Assembly (NCBI GenBank): GCA_023301505.1
Contig: JALZUP010000053.1
Span: 1-49,043, forward strand
Source: Robiginitomaculum sp.
GTDB lineage: Bacteria > Pseudomonadota > Alphaproteobacteria > Caulobacterales > Maricaulaceae
Direction: 5' to 3'
Length of the DNA: 49,043 nucleotides
Translations under genes and position numbers: made by a program
The notes under the pieces: generated by a model
Told to the model about the DNA's origin: nothing
Database searches by the model: none
What the model saw: the letters and a program-made list of their open reading frames with translations, nothing else
Shown: piece by piece, positions 29,183 to 38,561 of the stretch
Numbering within the stretch: the first letter of the stretch is position 1
Layout of the letters: every line of letters starts with the position of its first letter

Positions 29183-31995
29183 TAGAATCTTTCTTTCTTC
29201 AAGTACGTAGGTTTGTCATGGAACTCATTCTTTTCAATCATTTCTTTAAGAAGCTCTGTGAACGCTCCTATCTTCCTGTACACTCTCTTGAATCGCTGAA
29301 TGGCGTGCTTTCTCACTAGCAAGCTTAACAGCTCCTGTGCTAGACCTCTATCATACCCAGTCCAGTCCATCACACCTTGCAAGTCAATGTATACATTGGC
29401 CAAGAGTTGTTCAACTAGATCCTGTGGGTGAGGTGCAGCTTGAAGGTTTGACTTTATGACGTCGGGATCTTTTATTGAAGAAGTTATCTTCACTGCTTGT
29501 GTGTAGTCTTTGTAACCAAGTGAGTCAGCAGAGTACACTTCGTCTAAAAAGTTGCATATCCATTCTACGTGACAAGTACGTACATACACTGCACCTTCTT
29601 TGGTAGAGAACGTTCTCACAGCTAGAGCAGCCGCCAAGCGCGCTATCTTGAGTCGTTGACTACCTCTGTCTACAATAGGTATAGTATCACTAAACTTTGC
29701 AGTTAGCTCTGACGCCTTGTCTAAGATGAACTGTTGATCTTCGAACTCAGTATTCTTAACAGTCCAACCAAACAGTATAAGGCGACGACACAGATCAGCC
29801 GTATGCTTGTGAGCTACGTCAGGTCTGTGCTTTGTTAGTTGATTAAGCTTGTCAGCATCAATGTCATTGCGAGCCACAGCAGCCACAATATCAAACCGCC
29901 TAACATCTTCAAGGGCACCAACAAGTTCTTTAACAGCTTCGACTCCGTAATTGTAACTTGATAGTGGAAGGTCATGACGAGGGTTAGACAGAGCAATAAG
30001 ACGAGTACGAGCGTGGGTTCTGCGTTTCTCAATCTTAGGAATTTCTGCAACTCCACTAGACCGCATGTCAGTGAGTTTACTAATGACTTCAACATCAGCT
30101 CCCTTTAACTCTTCTAGAATAACTAATCGTGAATCGTGAGTTGGAATGATTCCCCAAGAGACAAACCACTTGGTACCCATCATTTGAAGCCCACCTAGTA
30201 GACCTGCAACTGTAGCGTTCTTACACTCTACTTTCTCGCCGAGGCCATAGAAGCTGCGTAATGACAACACAGTTTCAGACTTACCTTGAGCTGAGTCACC
30301 TATGATAAGTGATTCCACCCAGCCTTTATGCACCTTGCCGTCAAACTGAAGCCACAGAGGTGAGTGATAAGTCAGGTCAGCTACTATGTGAATGCTACGT
30401 CGCAAATAGATGCGTGTTACGTTAGCTTCTAAGTCACTGTAAAGCTCATCTAGCTTTGCGCTGATACTCTGTTCTGTCCACTCATCTGGTTGAAAGACTT
30501 CAAGTTCGTGTAAGTCTTTAGGCACATAACTACTTAGTGCGTCTTCGCTGGTCTTGTAGTCAGAGATAACTAAGGTTTGCTTCTGGTCCTTAGGAGATGG
30601 CCATAGTCTACCAGTAAGACGATAGTTCTCGTTCAACTGCATACCGTCACCTATACAGATTGCAGGAATCATACTTCGTTCATTGGACGCTGAGTTTATT
30701 TCAAGCTTAGGTGATATCCTTGCTTCCTCAACGTTATAAGAAGCAGTCACGCTGTAGTCGAAGGTCTTACACGTTGCGGGGACACCTATACCTCCCATGA
30801 TAGCTCCTCTGAGTCCTTGCTTGGTAGCAGACGTCAGTTCGAGTATAGCTTCGGACTCTGCGTCAATGACGACTTCTGTATTGTCATTTAAGTTGTAGAC
30901 AGGACAGATAGCACACATTTTCTGTTCTTTACAACAGTTTGGCACAAGCTTGTGAGGTATTGCAAACGGTGTAGTGTCAACCGCTGATAGTGTAGCTTCT
31001 ACTGCAATGCGTGCGCCAACATTGTCTGCGTGAATTGCTTTGTTCAGGGTGACTTCTTTTGGTTTCTCTGTGGCGTCTAGTGCCTTGGTCTTTGGTTGCC
31101 ACTCATCAGTAGAATCTAATACGGGCTTAAGTGCTTCGCCTTCTCGAGCGACGTAGTCATTCAAGTCACCGGTAGGGTATTTGTCTTTGTCTAGAGGTAG
31201 CTTGACTATACCAATCCAGTCAGCAAACTTGTACAGGAGAGACGCCAACTGGTTTGCCGCTTTAGTACCTGCCTCATCAATGTCCATGCAAATGTAGACT
31301 TTCTTGTCAGCAAACAACTTGCTGAACTTTGGATCCCACTTGCCTTCTCCAGATGTAACTGTTATTGCACCTATTGAATAAGGGTTCAACTCAGCTGCCG
31401 CTACAATAGCTTTAATCTCTCCCCCACAAATCACTATCTCGTCATAACGTAGCTGGTCAATAGGAAACAAACGTATCTGCCCATGGCCTCGGACATTACG
31501 CATCTTCTGAGTACCAGGAGCACCAGGTAGGTACTTCCTTACGTTAACGTACAGGCCCGTTTCGTTCTTGATAGGAATAGTGATTCTACCATCAAGCTCG
31601 CCCAGTCGGTACTTACGAATAAGTCCAGGACCTACTCCTCGCAGCTTCAACTCTTTTATCAGAGGAGCTGCATTATCTATATCTCTATGGTAGATCTCAA
31701 TAAGATCAGCGTTGATGACCTTTGTTGTTTCGATAGTGTAGCGCTTAGCTAACTCTTGCAGCATTAGTGCGCGTGTTGTCTGACAAGCCTTAGCCAGAAA
31801 GGTAACTATATCTCCCTTCTTATTACAACCACTTGACTGACAGTAGAACTTTCGGGTCTCCATGTTAATGAATAGAGACGGAGAGTTGTCAGTGTGGAAT
31901 GGACACTTACACTTGATATTAGCTTCGTCGCTCCACTTGAAGGACCAACCAATTGTCTCAAGTTCAGCTAGGACGTTTATTGTTGCTATTGACAT
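29182..31995 (-). CDS. Primase (CHC2-Toprim) fused to MCM-like AAA+ helicase
   Basis: 937 residues from ATG 31995; a GTG at 32037 is rejected because it lies inside a terminator hairpin. Order: CHC2 zinc finger (CPFHTDNSPSLF then FYCQSSGC, about 27-60); Toprim (VICGGEIKAIVAAAEL, then KVYICMDIDEAG, about 185-240); a second Cys cluster (CCKEQKMCAICP, about 350); and a C-terminal AAA+ module with Walker A LIIGDSAQGKSETV (about 566), Walker B LVILEEL (about 627), sensor RLIALSNPR (about 670) and Arg-finger segment EDVRRFDIV (about 698). The last module resembles MCM rather than the RecA-like helicase of T7 gp4. It unwinds DNA and makes primers. Confidence 0.88.
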   Translation of the reverse strand: MSIATINVLAELETIGWSFKWSDEANIKCKCPFHTDNSPSLFINMETRKFYCQSSGCNKKGDIVTFLAKACQTTRALMLQELAKRYTIETTKVINADLIEIYHRDIDNAAPLIKELKLRGVGPGLIRKYRLGELDGRITIPIKNETGLYVNVRKYLPGAPGTQKMRNVRGHGQIRLFPIDQLRYDEIVICGGEIKAIVAAAELNPYSIGAITVTSGEGKWDPKFSKLFADKKVYICMDIDEAGTKAANQLASLLYKFADWIGIVKLPLDKDKYPTGDLNDYVAREGEALKPVLDSTDEWQPKTKALDATEKPKEVTLNKAIHADNVGARIAVEATLSAVDTTPFAIPHKLVPNCCKEQKMCAICPVYNLNDNTEVVIDAESEAILELTSATKQGLRGAIMGGIGVPATCKTFDYSVTASYNVEEARISPKLEINSASNERSMIPAICIGDGMQLNENYRLTGRLWPSPKDQKQTLVISDYKTSEDALSSYVPKDLHELEVFQPDEWTEQSISAKLDELYSDLEANVTRIYLRRSIHIVADLTYHSPLWLQFDGKVHKGWVESLIIGDSAQGKSETVLSLRSFYGLGEKVECKNATVAGLLGGLQMMGTKWFVSWGIIPTHDSRLVILEELKGADVEVISKLTDMRSSGVAEIPKIEKRRTHARTRLIALSNPRHDLPLSSYNYGVEAVKELVGALEDVRRFDIVAAVARNDIDADKLNQLTKHRPDVAHKHTADLCRRLILFGWTVKNTEFEDQQFILDKASELTAKFSDTIPIVDRGSQRLKIARLAAALAVRTFSTKEGAVYVRTCHVEWICNFLDEVYSADSLGYKDYTQAVKITSSIKDPDVIKSNLQAAPHPQDLVEQLLANVYIDLQGVMDWTGYDRGLAQELLSLLVRKHAIQRFKRVYRKIGAFTELLKEMIEKNEFHDKPTYLKKERF

Positions 31996-32020
31996 ACTGC
32001 CACAGTGTCTGTTACTGGTA

Positions 32021-32050
32021 AAGAAAGCCTCGCGCACTTTACGCGAGGCT
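32021..32050 (-). terminator. Intrinsic terminator upstream of the primase-helicase
   Basis: Perfect 9-bp stem AGCCTCGCG/CGCGAGGCT with a 7-nt loop (32026-32050), followed on the minus strand by TTTCTTT. It ends transcription from the repeat-protein gene, 26 bp before the primase ATG, so primase expression needs partial read-through or a promoter not visible here. Confidence 0.75.
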
Positions 32051-32065
32051 AGATCGCCGCTTCAA

Positions 32066-32368
32066 CTACGCACCAGGAGGTGTGTCACCAGGAGGTGTGT
32101 CACCAGGAGGTGTGTCACCAGGAGGTGTGTCACCAGTAGGTGTGTCACCAGTAGGTGCGTCACCAGTAGGTGCGTCACCAGTAGGTGCTTCAGACTGAGT
32201 AGGCTTCATGATCTCTCGAATCTGTGTCATCAGATCACTGGTACACATGATATCGATCGATGTTGAAGATGCCACCCGGACGTAGCCACCTACTTCGAAA
32301 ATCTCAGCGTAAGGTGCTTCATCTGTGCCACCTGGTAGGTCAAACGTAGCTTGTTGGTAATGAGGCAT
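32066..32368 (-). CDS. Small protein with 5-residue C-terminal repeats
   Basis: 100 residues. The first 55 form an alpha/beta domain (IFEVGGYVRVASSTSIDIM then CTSDLMTQIREIMK). The last 40 are eight PTGD(A/T) and PPGDT units from a 15-bp DNA tandem repeat. The tail is acidic and flexible. No family recognised. It lies between the ssDNA-associated gene and the terminator before the primase. Confidence 0.65.
   Translation of the reverse strand: MPHYQQATFDLPGGTDEAPYAEIFEVGGYVRVASSTSIDIMCTSDLMTQIREIMKPTQSEAPTGDAPTGDAPTGDTPTGDTPPGDTPPGDTPPGDTPPGA
32071..32190. repeat. Eight tandem 15-bp units
   Basis: Consensus CACCAG(G/T)AGGTG(T/C)GT, eight units in perfect 15-bp register. The four units at the low-coordinate end carry GGAGG and the other four GTAGG, a gradient that suggests recent stepwise expansion. 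In frame in the gene at 32066-32368. Confidence 0.92.
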
Positions 32369-32439
32369 GTAAATGCTTTCGTAGTAAAGTAAAGTAAAGT
32401 AAACTCTATGTGAACACAGCTATAACAGCCGTGATTGTT

Positions 32440-33309
32440 TTAGAACTTAGCGTTCTCGGTTGTGTCAGTCTTTGCACCATCAACGACATTGGAGTCCTGT
32501 GGCTCATCGTGATCCACCACGATTTCACCTTTGCTGTGAGCTTCAGCCATTTCAAGATGAAGCTCCTTACGCTGTGCGAACTCTTTCTCAGAAGCAAACG
32601 GGGCACCAGTTTGGGGATTTGATGCGCGCATGCCCATCCAAGTGTTGCCGCCGTACTTCTTCTGATAGGAGCGGAACTCGAACTGAGTCGCGTACAGTGG
32701 AGTCTTGCGCATCTTAATCAACTGGTTGAAGTTGGTACCATCTTGATGCTGAGCCTTGAAGAACGAGGCGATACAAGTAAGTCCAGCCTGAGGACCAGAG
32801 AGCACTTCAAACAAGTAGTTCAAGTGCTCACAGTGACTCAACATGTGAGGTGCACCTTTGCCGTCAAGCTGCACCTGACCTCCAACCTTGTACTCCTCAG
32901 TGCGCATGTTTGGATTGCGACACTTAGAAACCAGCGGATCGTTTTCGTCAGTAGTACGAAACGCGATCGTGTCCATGCTGTCTTTCAAGGCGTACGGGTT
33001 CCAAGTACACCACTCTGCCCAGAAGAAGATAGGTGCAACAAGTAGAGGCTCTCCCTTGTTGACAACTAACTCTTGCGAAGGTGTGGAGATAATGTCTCCA
33101 ATTGCAAAGCGTTCCAACAACTCGTCGCTTGCTTGTTTCTGCACAATCTTCAAGCGAGGTGGCTTGATGAACTTGTGCAATTGCTCTAGACCTGTAGGTC
33201 CTTCGTGATTTTGCAGGTAAGCAGGCACTTGTGTTGCATCAGTTGACGCCATAGCTACAGCAGTTGTCTCAGCAGGCTTCTCAGTGGGCTTCTTTTCTTC
33301 AGTGTTCAT
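32440..33309 (-). CDS. Putative ssDNA-associated replication protein
   Basis: 289 residues from ATG 33309 (AGGA at a normal distance); an earlier frame start is not supported. N-terminus is disordered, the core beta-rich (PPRLKIVQKQASDELLERF, VVNKGEPLLVAPIFFWAEWC) and the C-terminus acidic (DHDEPQDSNVVDGAKTD), the typical layout of ssDNA-binding proteins with acidic tails. A cluster CRNPNM and HCEHL may bind metal. The place next to primase and helicase supports a replication role. I do not have a firm family. Confidence 0.58.
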   Translation of the reverse strand: MNTEEKKPTEKPAETTAVAMASTDATQVPAYLQNHEGPTGLEQLHKFIKPPRLKIVQKQASDELLERFAIGDIISTPSQELVVNKGEPLLVAPIFFWAEWCTWNPYALKDSMDTIAFRTTDENDPLVSKCRNPNMRTEEYKVGGQVQLDGKGAPHMLSHCEHLNYLFEVLSGPQAGLTCIASFFKAQHQDGTNFNQLIKMRKTPLYATQFEFRSYQKKYGGNTWMGMRASNPQTGAPFASEKEFAQRKELHLEMAEAHSKGEIVVDHDEPQDSNVVDGAKTDTTENAKF

Positions 33310-33366
33310 GTCTAATCCTAAATGTAATTCAGTTAATGAAAATCGAAAATTCAAACTTCTCTGCGT

Positions 33367-33918
33367 CTACTCTCCCAGAATGGAGTGGTTACGACGAACA
33401 GTCATCTTGTACACAGGGTACGTTGCCTCAGGGTCGATGCCAGGAGGTAGAGGCTTACCAGACTCGGTAAGCTCGGTCATGTGGTCAACGAATGAAGGCC
33501 AGTGGATACGTACAGTTCGTGCCGTCGCGTGATCTCTTTCAATTCCAAGGTAGTCAGTCAAAGCGTAATACTTCTCCGGATCTTTCTTTAAGGTCGGGAT
33601 AGAAGCACTGTACTTGAGGTCAGGCTTAGCAGTGCAGTAAGCAGTCTTAATAGCTGCTTTCAACACGTACTTGTGGTTGTTGGGCAGAGTGCAGTAGATA
33701 GCACACCCCATCTTGATTGACAGCTCTTGCATTGCGTTGCATTTGCTAGCTAGCTGCTCAAAGTGAGCCTTAGCCTCACGCATTACAAGTACCCAGTCAC
33801 ACAATTCTTCCAAGTCGGTTTCTGACTTCAGCTTAGATTCCAGCCTCAGTGCTTCAGTAAACAAGTCGTTGTGAGCTTGGTCTACTCGTGCGTAAAACGC
33901 TTTGATTTCTGGACGCAT
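33367..33918 (-). CDS. Unknown protein in replication block
   Basis: 183 residues from ATG 33918, chosen for AGAAAGAAGAAA upstream and because the preceding gene stops at 33932. Helical first half (ALRLESKLKSETDLEELCD, REAKAHFEQLASKCNAMQ), mixed second half with Tyr-rich strands. No recognised domain. It sits between the small membrane protein and the ssDNA-associated protein. Confidence 0.62.
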   Translation of the reverse strand: MRPEIKAFYARVDQAHNDLFTEALRLESKLKSETDLEELCDWVLVMREAKAHFEQLASKCNAMQELSIKMGCAIYCTLPNNHKYVLKAAIKTAYCTAKPDLKYSASIPTLKKDPEKYYALTDYLGIERDHATARTVRIHWPSFVDHMTELTESGKPLPPGIDPEATYPVYKMTVRRNHSILGE

Positions 33919-33931
33919 ATTTCTTCTTTCT

Positions 33932-34249
33932 CTATTCAAATGGTAGTTTAGTTTCAAGGTAACGTTGGAGTCTTGCATCAAATAGTAGTAATGAAACCGT
34001 TCCAAATGTTACTACTACTGTTGCTACTAACAGTACAGTGTTGATATATTTACCAGTCACGGCAATGTAGTCTGTTTCAGGGTCAAAGTCTAATTCATAC
34101 AGTTTCTCCTTAAGGGTTAATTGAAATGTAGGGTCAAAGCTGCTAGGCCTTGTATCATACTCATCGAATAGAAACACTACTTCACCAAACTGTACAGCTT
34201 GGGTAGTCTTGCCTCTTAACGAATTGTCTAAGTATATTACTCGAGCCAT
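33932..34249 (-). CDS. Membrane-anchored unknown protein
   Basis: 105 residues: a soluble beta-rich N-terminal 68 (RVIYLDNSLRGKTTQAVQFG, FLFDEYDTRP) and one membrane span at about 70-92 (NTVLLVATVVVTFGTVSLLL), with a short basic C-terminus. TAATG overlap with the SNF2 helicase gene. Co-translation with a helicase is curious; it might tether replication to the membrane (inference only). Confidence 0.62.
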   Translation of the reverse strand: MARVIYLDNSLRGKTTQAVQFGEVVFLFDEYDTRPSSFDPTFQLTLKEKLYELDFDPETDYIAVTGKYINTVLLVATVVVTFGTVSLLLFDARLQRYLETKLPFE

Positions 34250-36180
34250 TACAGGACCTTTGTTAGTACCTTACGCAAGTCACCTAGCTCTAAAGCCGTT
34301 GTGATTTTGTCTAAGACTCTTGCACGAATCTCTTCATCGATAGTTTCAGGTACGCACAAGTCAGTGATTTTAATTGGCACACGAGTACCATGCCGGTGAC
34401 AGCGATCTTCAGATTGACTTCTATGAACCATAGACCAGTTCTGAGAGTAGTAAAACTCTTGGTCGCAGTTTGAGGTTTGTTCTTCTGTTGGTTTCATTGG
34501 ATCGTAACCTAGCAAGGTTATACCAGTGCCTCCTGCAGCTGGGTTACTAATGAACACAGTGGTTTTGTCATCGTTGTTGAAGTCTACAACTGCTTGGTTA
34601 CGTGCATCAAACGACGTCCCACCATAGTAGGTCACAGCTTTGATACCTTCTTCAGCCAGGCGTTCTGCAATGACTTTGATATCTTCTACCCAGCATGCCC
34701 ACACTAGTGATTTAGTGTTTGGCTCTTTAGCTTTTATAAGCTCTACCAGCTTGTCAAGCTTTGGATTGTTTTCAAGACGCTTCACAGAGCGCTCTTGCTC
34801 TACTCCACCCTCTTCATCAACCATTCGTGGGAAGACTACGAACCCTGACGTAATCTGGGCCAGCTTCAACAACTTAGTCAAGATGTTGTTTACTACCAGG
34901 TTTGCAGAGTTACCGGTTGCAGTCGCCAAGTCATTTTCAATCTCAAGGTTAAGCTGAGTAGCAACTTGGTCGTAGATTTCTTTCTGCTCTGGAGTCATGT
35001 GCACTTCAGCTACGTCATACACTTTCTCAGGCAAGTCAGGCAGTGCTTCTTCCTTACGTACTATGAAGCATAGTCTAGCCATGCGTTCCTGCATGAAAGC
35101 GTGGTTCTGCAAACCTACTAGCTTATCAAATCCAGACTCACCTGTAACGTACACACCGTAAAAGTTCTTGAAAGCTTTGAACGAGGTGAACCCTGAGTAG
35201 TTCTTACCTATGAACTCGAACTGAGCATATAAGTCAAGAGCGGAGTTAGTGATAGGTGTACCAGTAAGAGCCAAGCGTTTGTTGGAGTGGTCTCGCAACT
35301 TCATCATAGTCTTGAAGCGCTTGTTGCCTGGTGTCTTGAAGTAGTGTGACTCGTCGGCTACAGCTACGTCCCACTGTAGTTTGAATATGTAGTCACCGCT
35401 GTTTTTCAATGTATCATAGCCAACTACTACGACTGTGAATTGTGAGTTCGCTTGTGGTATGAAAGCTTTCAGGAAACGTTCTATTCGCTGCTTCTTAGTA
35501 CCACGAAGCACTACGACTTGATTTGGTACCGTAGCAAACTTTTCCATTTCTACTTGCCAGTTGAGTCGGACGTTGTTTGGACATACAACAATGATCCGTT
35601 TGAGACGTGATTCTTCTGCCAACTTGACAGCTTCTCTGCACGCTACAGCAATTCCCGCAGCAGTCTTTCCCGTGCCTTGTTCCATGAAGAAACAATAACC
35701 GTCGGTCTGACTTCCATTCGAGTACGCAAACTTCTGGTGTCTAGCAAGCTCGAGTCCTTCTTTGTCGGGATAGCTGTATCCCACAAGTTCCTCACCAGCT
35801 TTGTAACGCTTAAACTGACGGGCTTGTTCGTTTCCATTGTAGATGAACAGTAGCCACCGTTTGAATTCAAGTTCAGCAACTTCATCATCAAACTTAATAC
35901 GTCCTTCCCAGAGTGAGAAAATGATACTGACGTTAAAGTCAGTCGCGGAGATGCGATACACACCATCATTTTGATATGTTTGTTCTTGCAGTCTAGTTAG
36001 CCAAGAGCCAACAGCTGCGCTTGAGCTATAAGCTCCGTTGATACCAAACGGCTTGATATCAAAGAAGTTAGCTTCGTCGTCATTAACACGAATCCAAATG
36101 CGATCGGATTCTGCCAGGTTGATTGGCTTCAACAGCTCTTGTGTAACATCACTAAAAGCCAAGGCTTCACGTTCAATCAT
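34249..36180 (-). CDS. SNF2-family superfamily 2 helicase
   Basis: 643 residues. After about 140 N-terminal residues: motif I FFMEQGTGKTAAGIA (about 168), Ia IIVVCPNNVRLNW, II VAVADESHYFKT (about 270; DESH), III LALTGTPITNSALD, then the C-terminal lobe with SLVWACWVEDIKVIA, IV/V FISNPAAGGTGITL (about 545) and VI MVHRSQSEDRCHRHG (about 590). Such phage SNF2 proteins remodel protein-DNA complexes or restart forks. Start ATG 36180 has no strong ribosome site. Confidence 0.9.
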   Translation of the reverse strand: MIEREALAFSDVTQELLKPINLAESDRIWIRVNDDEANFFDIKPFGINGAYSSSAAVGSWLTRLQEQTYQNDGVYRISATDFNVSIIFSLWEGRIKFDDEVAELEFKRWLLFIYNGNEQARQFKRYKAGEELVGYSYPDKEGLELARHQKFAYSNGSQTDGYCFFMEQGTGKTAAGIAVACREAVKLAEESRLKRIIVVCPNNVRLNWQVEMEKFATVPNQVVVLRGTKKQRIERFLKAFIPQANSQFTVVVVGYDTLKNSGDYIFKLQWDVAVADESHYFKTPGNKRFKTMMKLRDHSNKRLALTGTPITNSALDLYAQFEFIGKNYSGFTSFKAFKNFYGVYVTGESGFDKLVGLQNHAFMQERMARLCFIVRKEEALPDLPEKVYDVAEVHMTPEQKEIYDQVATQLNLEIENDLATATGNSANLVVNNILTKLLKLAQITSGFVVFPRMVDEEGGVEQERSVKRLENNPKLDKLVELIKAKEPNTKSLVWACWVEDIKVIAERLAEEGIKAVTYYGGTSFDARNQAVVDFNNDDKTTVFISNPAAGGTGITLLGYDPMKPTEEQTSNCDQEFYYSQNWSMVHRSQSEDRCHRHGTRVPIKITDLCVPETIDEEIRARVLDKITTALELGDLRKVLTKVL

Positions 36181-36222
36181 AGGTAATACTTATTTGGGTA
36201 ATGATAATCGTCTGCGTACTCT

Positions 36223-36867
36223 TTACGGTGTAGCGATAGCAGCCTTCACAAATTGGTGAAAGTTTATTATAAGAGCGGCTCTACGCTCTGAGCAGTAAGC
36301 AGTTGCTTTAGCAATGCACAGGGTAAGTTTCTCATCGGATGCAACAAGCTGCTCACCTTGCTTTGCAACGTATGAACTATCTACTTTGTGTTGTGAGATA
36401 GTAACAGGCATTTGATAAGTTACAGGTGCTTGGTCTTTGAACTTGTAAGCTCCTGTACTAGGTTTAGACTCGGTGTCTTCTTTGCTCTTTTTGATCTTCT
36501 GCCGAAGCTCTTGAGGTATGCCGTCCATGCAACACTCTCGAGGTATTGCTCCCATGTTCTTAGCAGTCATTTTCCACTTAAGACCGTGACCGTGACCCGG
36601 TCCAACAACAGCGTGTGCAATCTCATGACGTATGGTGTCTTCTACTTCGTCAGCTAGATCAGTGAACACCCAGTCACTTACTGCAATCTGTTTTGAATCA
36701 TAACGAGTCTGACCTAGTCGGTCTAGTGATTCCGCATCTGTGTCTACACAGTAATACCATCCTTTGTCTAGTAGTTTATGCTTTTTCAGTAGCTTCAAGG
36801 CAAGCGCTAGTGCTTCGTCTTTGTTCATACGTAGTAACCAATTAGGGTAGTGAATTTTGTGCGTCAC
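36223..36867 (-). CDS. SprT-like zinc metalloprotease-type protein
   Basis: 214 residues. Zinc site TIRHEIAHAVVGPGHGHG (HExxH plus a downstream His) near residue 85, preceded by the SprT-type DSKQIAVSDWVF strand, and followed by WKMTAKNMGA. The C-terminal 90 residues are unlike SprT. In cells, SprT/Spartan proteins degrade DNA-protein crosslinks during replication, which fits a place next to a helicase. The start is GTG 36867 (no clear ribosome site); an ATG at 36838 is an alternative. Confidence 0.75.
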   Translation of the reverse strand: MTHKIHYPNWLLRMNKDEALALALKLLKKHKLLDKGWYYCVDTDAESLDRLGQTRYDSKQIAVSDWVFTDLADEVEDTIRHEIAHAVVGPGHGHGLKWKMTAKNMGAIPRECCMDGIPQELRQKIKKSKEDTESKPSTGAYKFKDQAPVTYQMPVTISQHKVDSSYVAKQGEQLVASDEKLTLCIAKATAYCSERRAALIINFHQFVKAAIATP

Positions 36868-36917
36868 TATTACGGCTAACTGACTACCTACACCACACCT
36901 AAATTGCGTTATTCTAG

Positions 36918-38561
36918 TTACGGTAAACTAACCAACCCAGTATTGAATTTTAAATTAAGTGTCTTAGTAGGTTGTACCGCTAGGGACGGTACTGCAAAAC
37001 CTCGGAAGTCAGTTAGACCTTCTACTAGTGGTAATTCGATGTCAACTGCTTCACCTAAGTTAACAGTTAAGTTAGAGCGATGAATGAACTGAATGTTTCG
37101 ACTAGACGTGGGGAAGAAGTTATTTGCACTGTTTCCTTGAGTAGCTACGGATCGCTCTCTAGTGATGTTGTATCTTAAGTTAAAATTGATGCTAACATCT
37201 ACTGTGTTTCTACCACAGTTAAACTCACCTTCAATAATCATGTTGTAGAACTGCGCTTCCGCAAGAACATTGTTGGAAAAGTCTTCATATATTACTGGGT
37301 TCGCTGCTACAAGAAAACCATCACGGCCGTCAGCTATACCTGGAGCAAAGTTTTCGATCCTAGGTAGGTGGTAGTATTTGTTAGTCAGCCCGTCTCGGTC
37401 TATAAGCTCCCAGTCGTCTTCAGGTGTGAAGTTAGCAGCCATGAACTCAGCGTGAAGTTCGGCGGCTAACCTAGTCGCTCTACCGTCAGGGTCAACCTGC
37501 TCTTTCAACCAAGGGTAGTCTAGAAACCTGAGCTCATTAGGTTGCTGCCGATATAGCTCACCAGTGTACAACCTTCTAGGAGACTGCTCTCCTCTGAAGG
37601 GTAAACCCATGAATAGAACATCTGTGAAACCCACAGACTGTGTACCTTCCCCATAGGTTTGTCCTTCTTGGTAAACTACATACGGCGTGAACCTTCCAAA
37701 GCCAGCTCCGACTGCGAGATCGAATATAGGGCAAGTAGTTACTGGACCCTCATCGTTGCGTACTACTTCTGGAGAATCTTGGTTGTCAGATACACCTAGT
37801 CCCATTATGCCAGTCACAGAACTTTCCCCTGAAGGGACTATCTCTTCGTACTCATACCATCTTATAGGATCGTCTGGGTCACCTACATAGACAGCATCAT
37901 GGACTACGTCAAGAAACTTTGGTAAGAAAGCACCGCGGTACTCTCCTGAGAACTGTCCCGTGTCGAAGTCGAAGTCTAAGGGGATTGATGCTACATGGTT
38001 TAGCTCAAGATCGCGCTCAAACAGTGAGGCTTCGCGAGTCTTGTAGAATTTTACGTCAGTCCTATTTATGACAGGCTCTCGTTCAACACTGTCCATAGCA
38101 GTAAGATCAATTGCACTAGCGTCACCTTGAAAGACTTCAATCCGTATCTTGATAGTCTGCCAGCCGTCAGTTAGTAAGATTTCACTTTCGCCAGTTGGTA
38201 CTACTGTGTGAGGTATGCATCGGCTGAACCGGTTGGGTCGACCAAATGATTCAGCAAATTGCACAGTCCATTCTTCTAACGTATCATCTACAGCTACAGC
38301 GATAAGTTGATTGCCTAATAGTAAGCTAGACTGAGCTAGTTCAGCACGGGAATCCGCCCCAAATACCCTGATGCTTTCTGCGTTAGCTAAGTTCACAATC
38401 CCGTCTAGATCACTAATCCTAAGATCACTTATGTTACCAAGCGTAGATCCTGGTTGACCTACACACAAGTCGGGACAGAACACTCCAGATGTTGATACCC
38501 AGGCAGTGTATGGGCCAGAATCACAGCACGGGCTACAGATGATAAATCGGCTTTGAACCAC
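36918..38561 (-). CDS. Tail-tip or baseplate-type protein
   Basis: 547 residues from GTG 38561 (GGAG 8 nt upstream; GTG overlaps the previous TAG). Beta-rich, Cys-containing N-terminus (ICSPCCDSGPYTAWVS), long beta-rich middle, C-terminus ending in alternating strands. No family recognised. It is the last tail gene in order after the tape measure, so a tip, receptor-contact or fibre-like role is inferred. Confidence 0.6.
   Translation of the reverse strand: MVQSRFIICSPCCDSGPYTAWVSTSGVFCPDLCVGQPGSTLGNISDLRISDLDGIVNLANAESIRVFGADSRAELAQSSLLLGNQLIAVAVDDTLEEWTVQFAESFGRPNRFSRCIPHTVVPTGESEILLTDGWQTIKIRIEVFQGDASAIDLTAMDSVEREPVINRTDVKFYKTREASLFERDLELNHVASIPLDFDFDTGQFSGEYRGAFLPKFLDVVHDAVYVGDPDDPIRWYEYEEIVPSGESSVTGIMGLGVSDNQDSPEVVRNDEGPVTTCPIFDLAVGAGFGRFTPYVVYQEGQTYGEGTQSVGFTDVLFMGLPFRGEQSPRRLYTGELYRQQPNELRFLDYPWLKEQVDPDGRATRLAAELHAEFMAANFTPEDDWELIDRDGLTNKYYHLPRIENFAPGIADGRDGFLVAANPVIYEDFSNNVLAEAQFYNMIIEGEFNCGRNTVDVSINFNLRYNITRERSVATQGNSANNFFPTSSRNIQFIHRSNLTVNLGEAVDIELPLVEGLTDFRGFAVPSLAVQPTKTLNLKFNTGLVSLP

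Noticed and set aside
31996-32037. Earlier GTG start for the primase-helicase
   Set aside because: It lies in the terminator hairpin; the ATG at 31995 keeps the whole CHC2 domain.
31862-32266. Plus-strand frame with CVTRR/CVTSR repeats
   Set aside because: Opposite-strand image of the 15-bp repeat and of the primase N-terminus.
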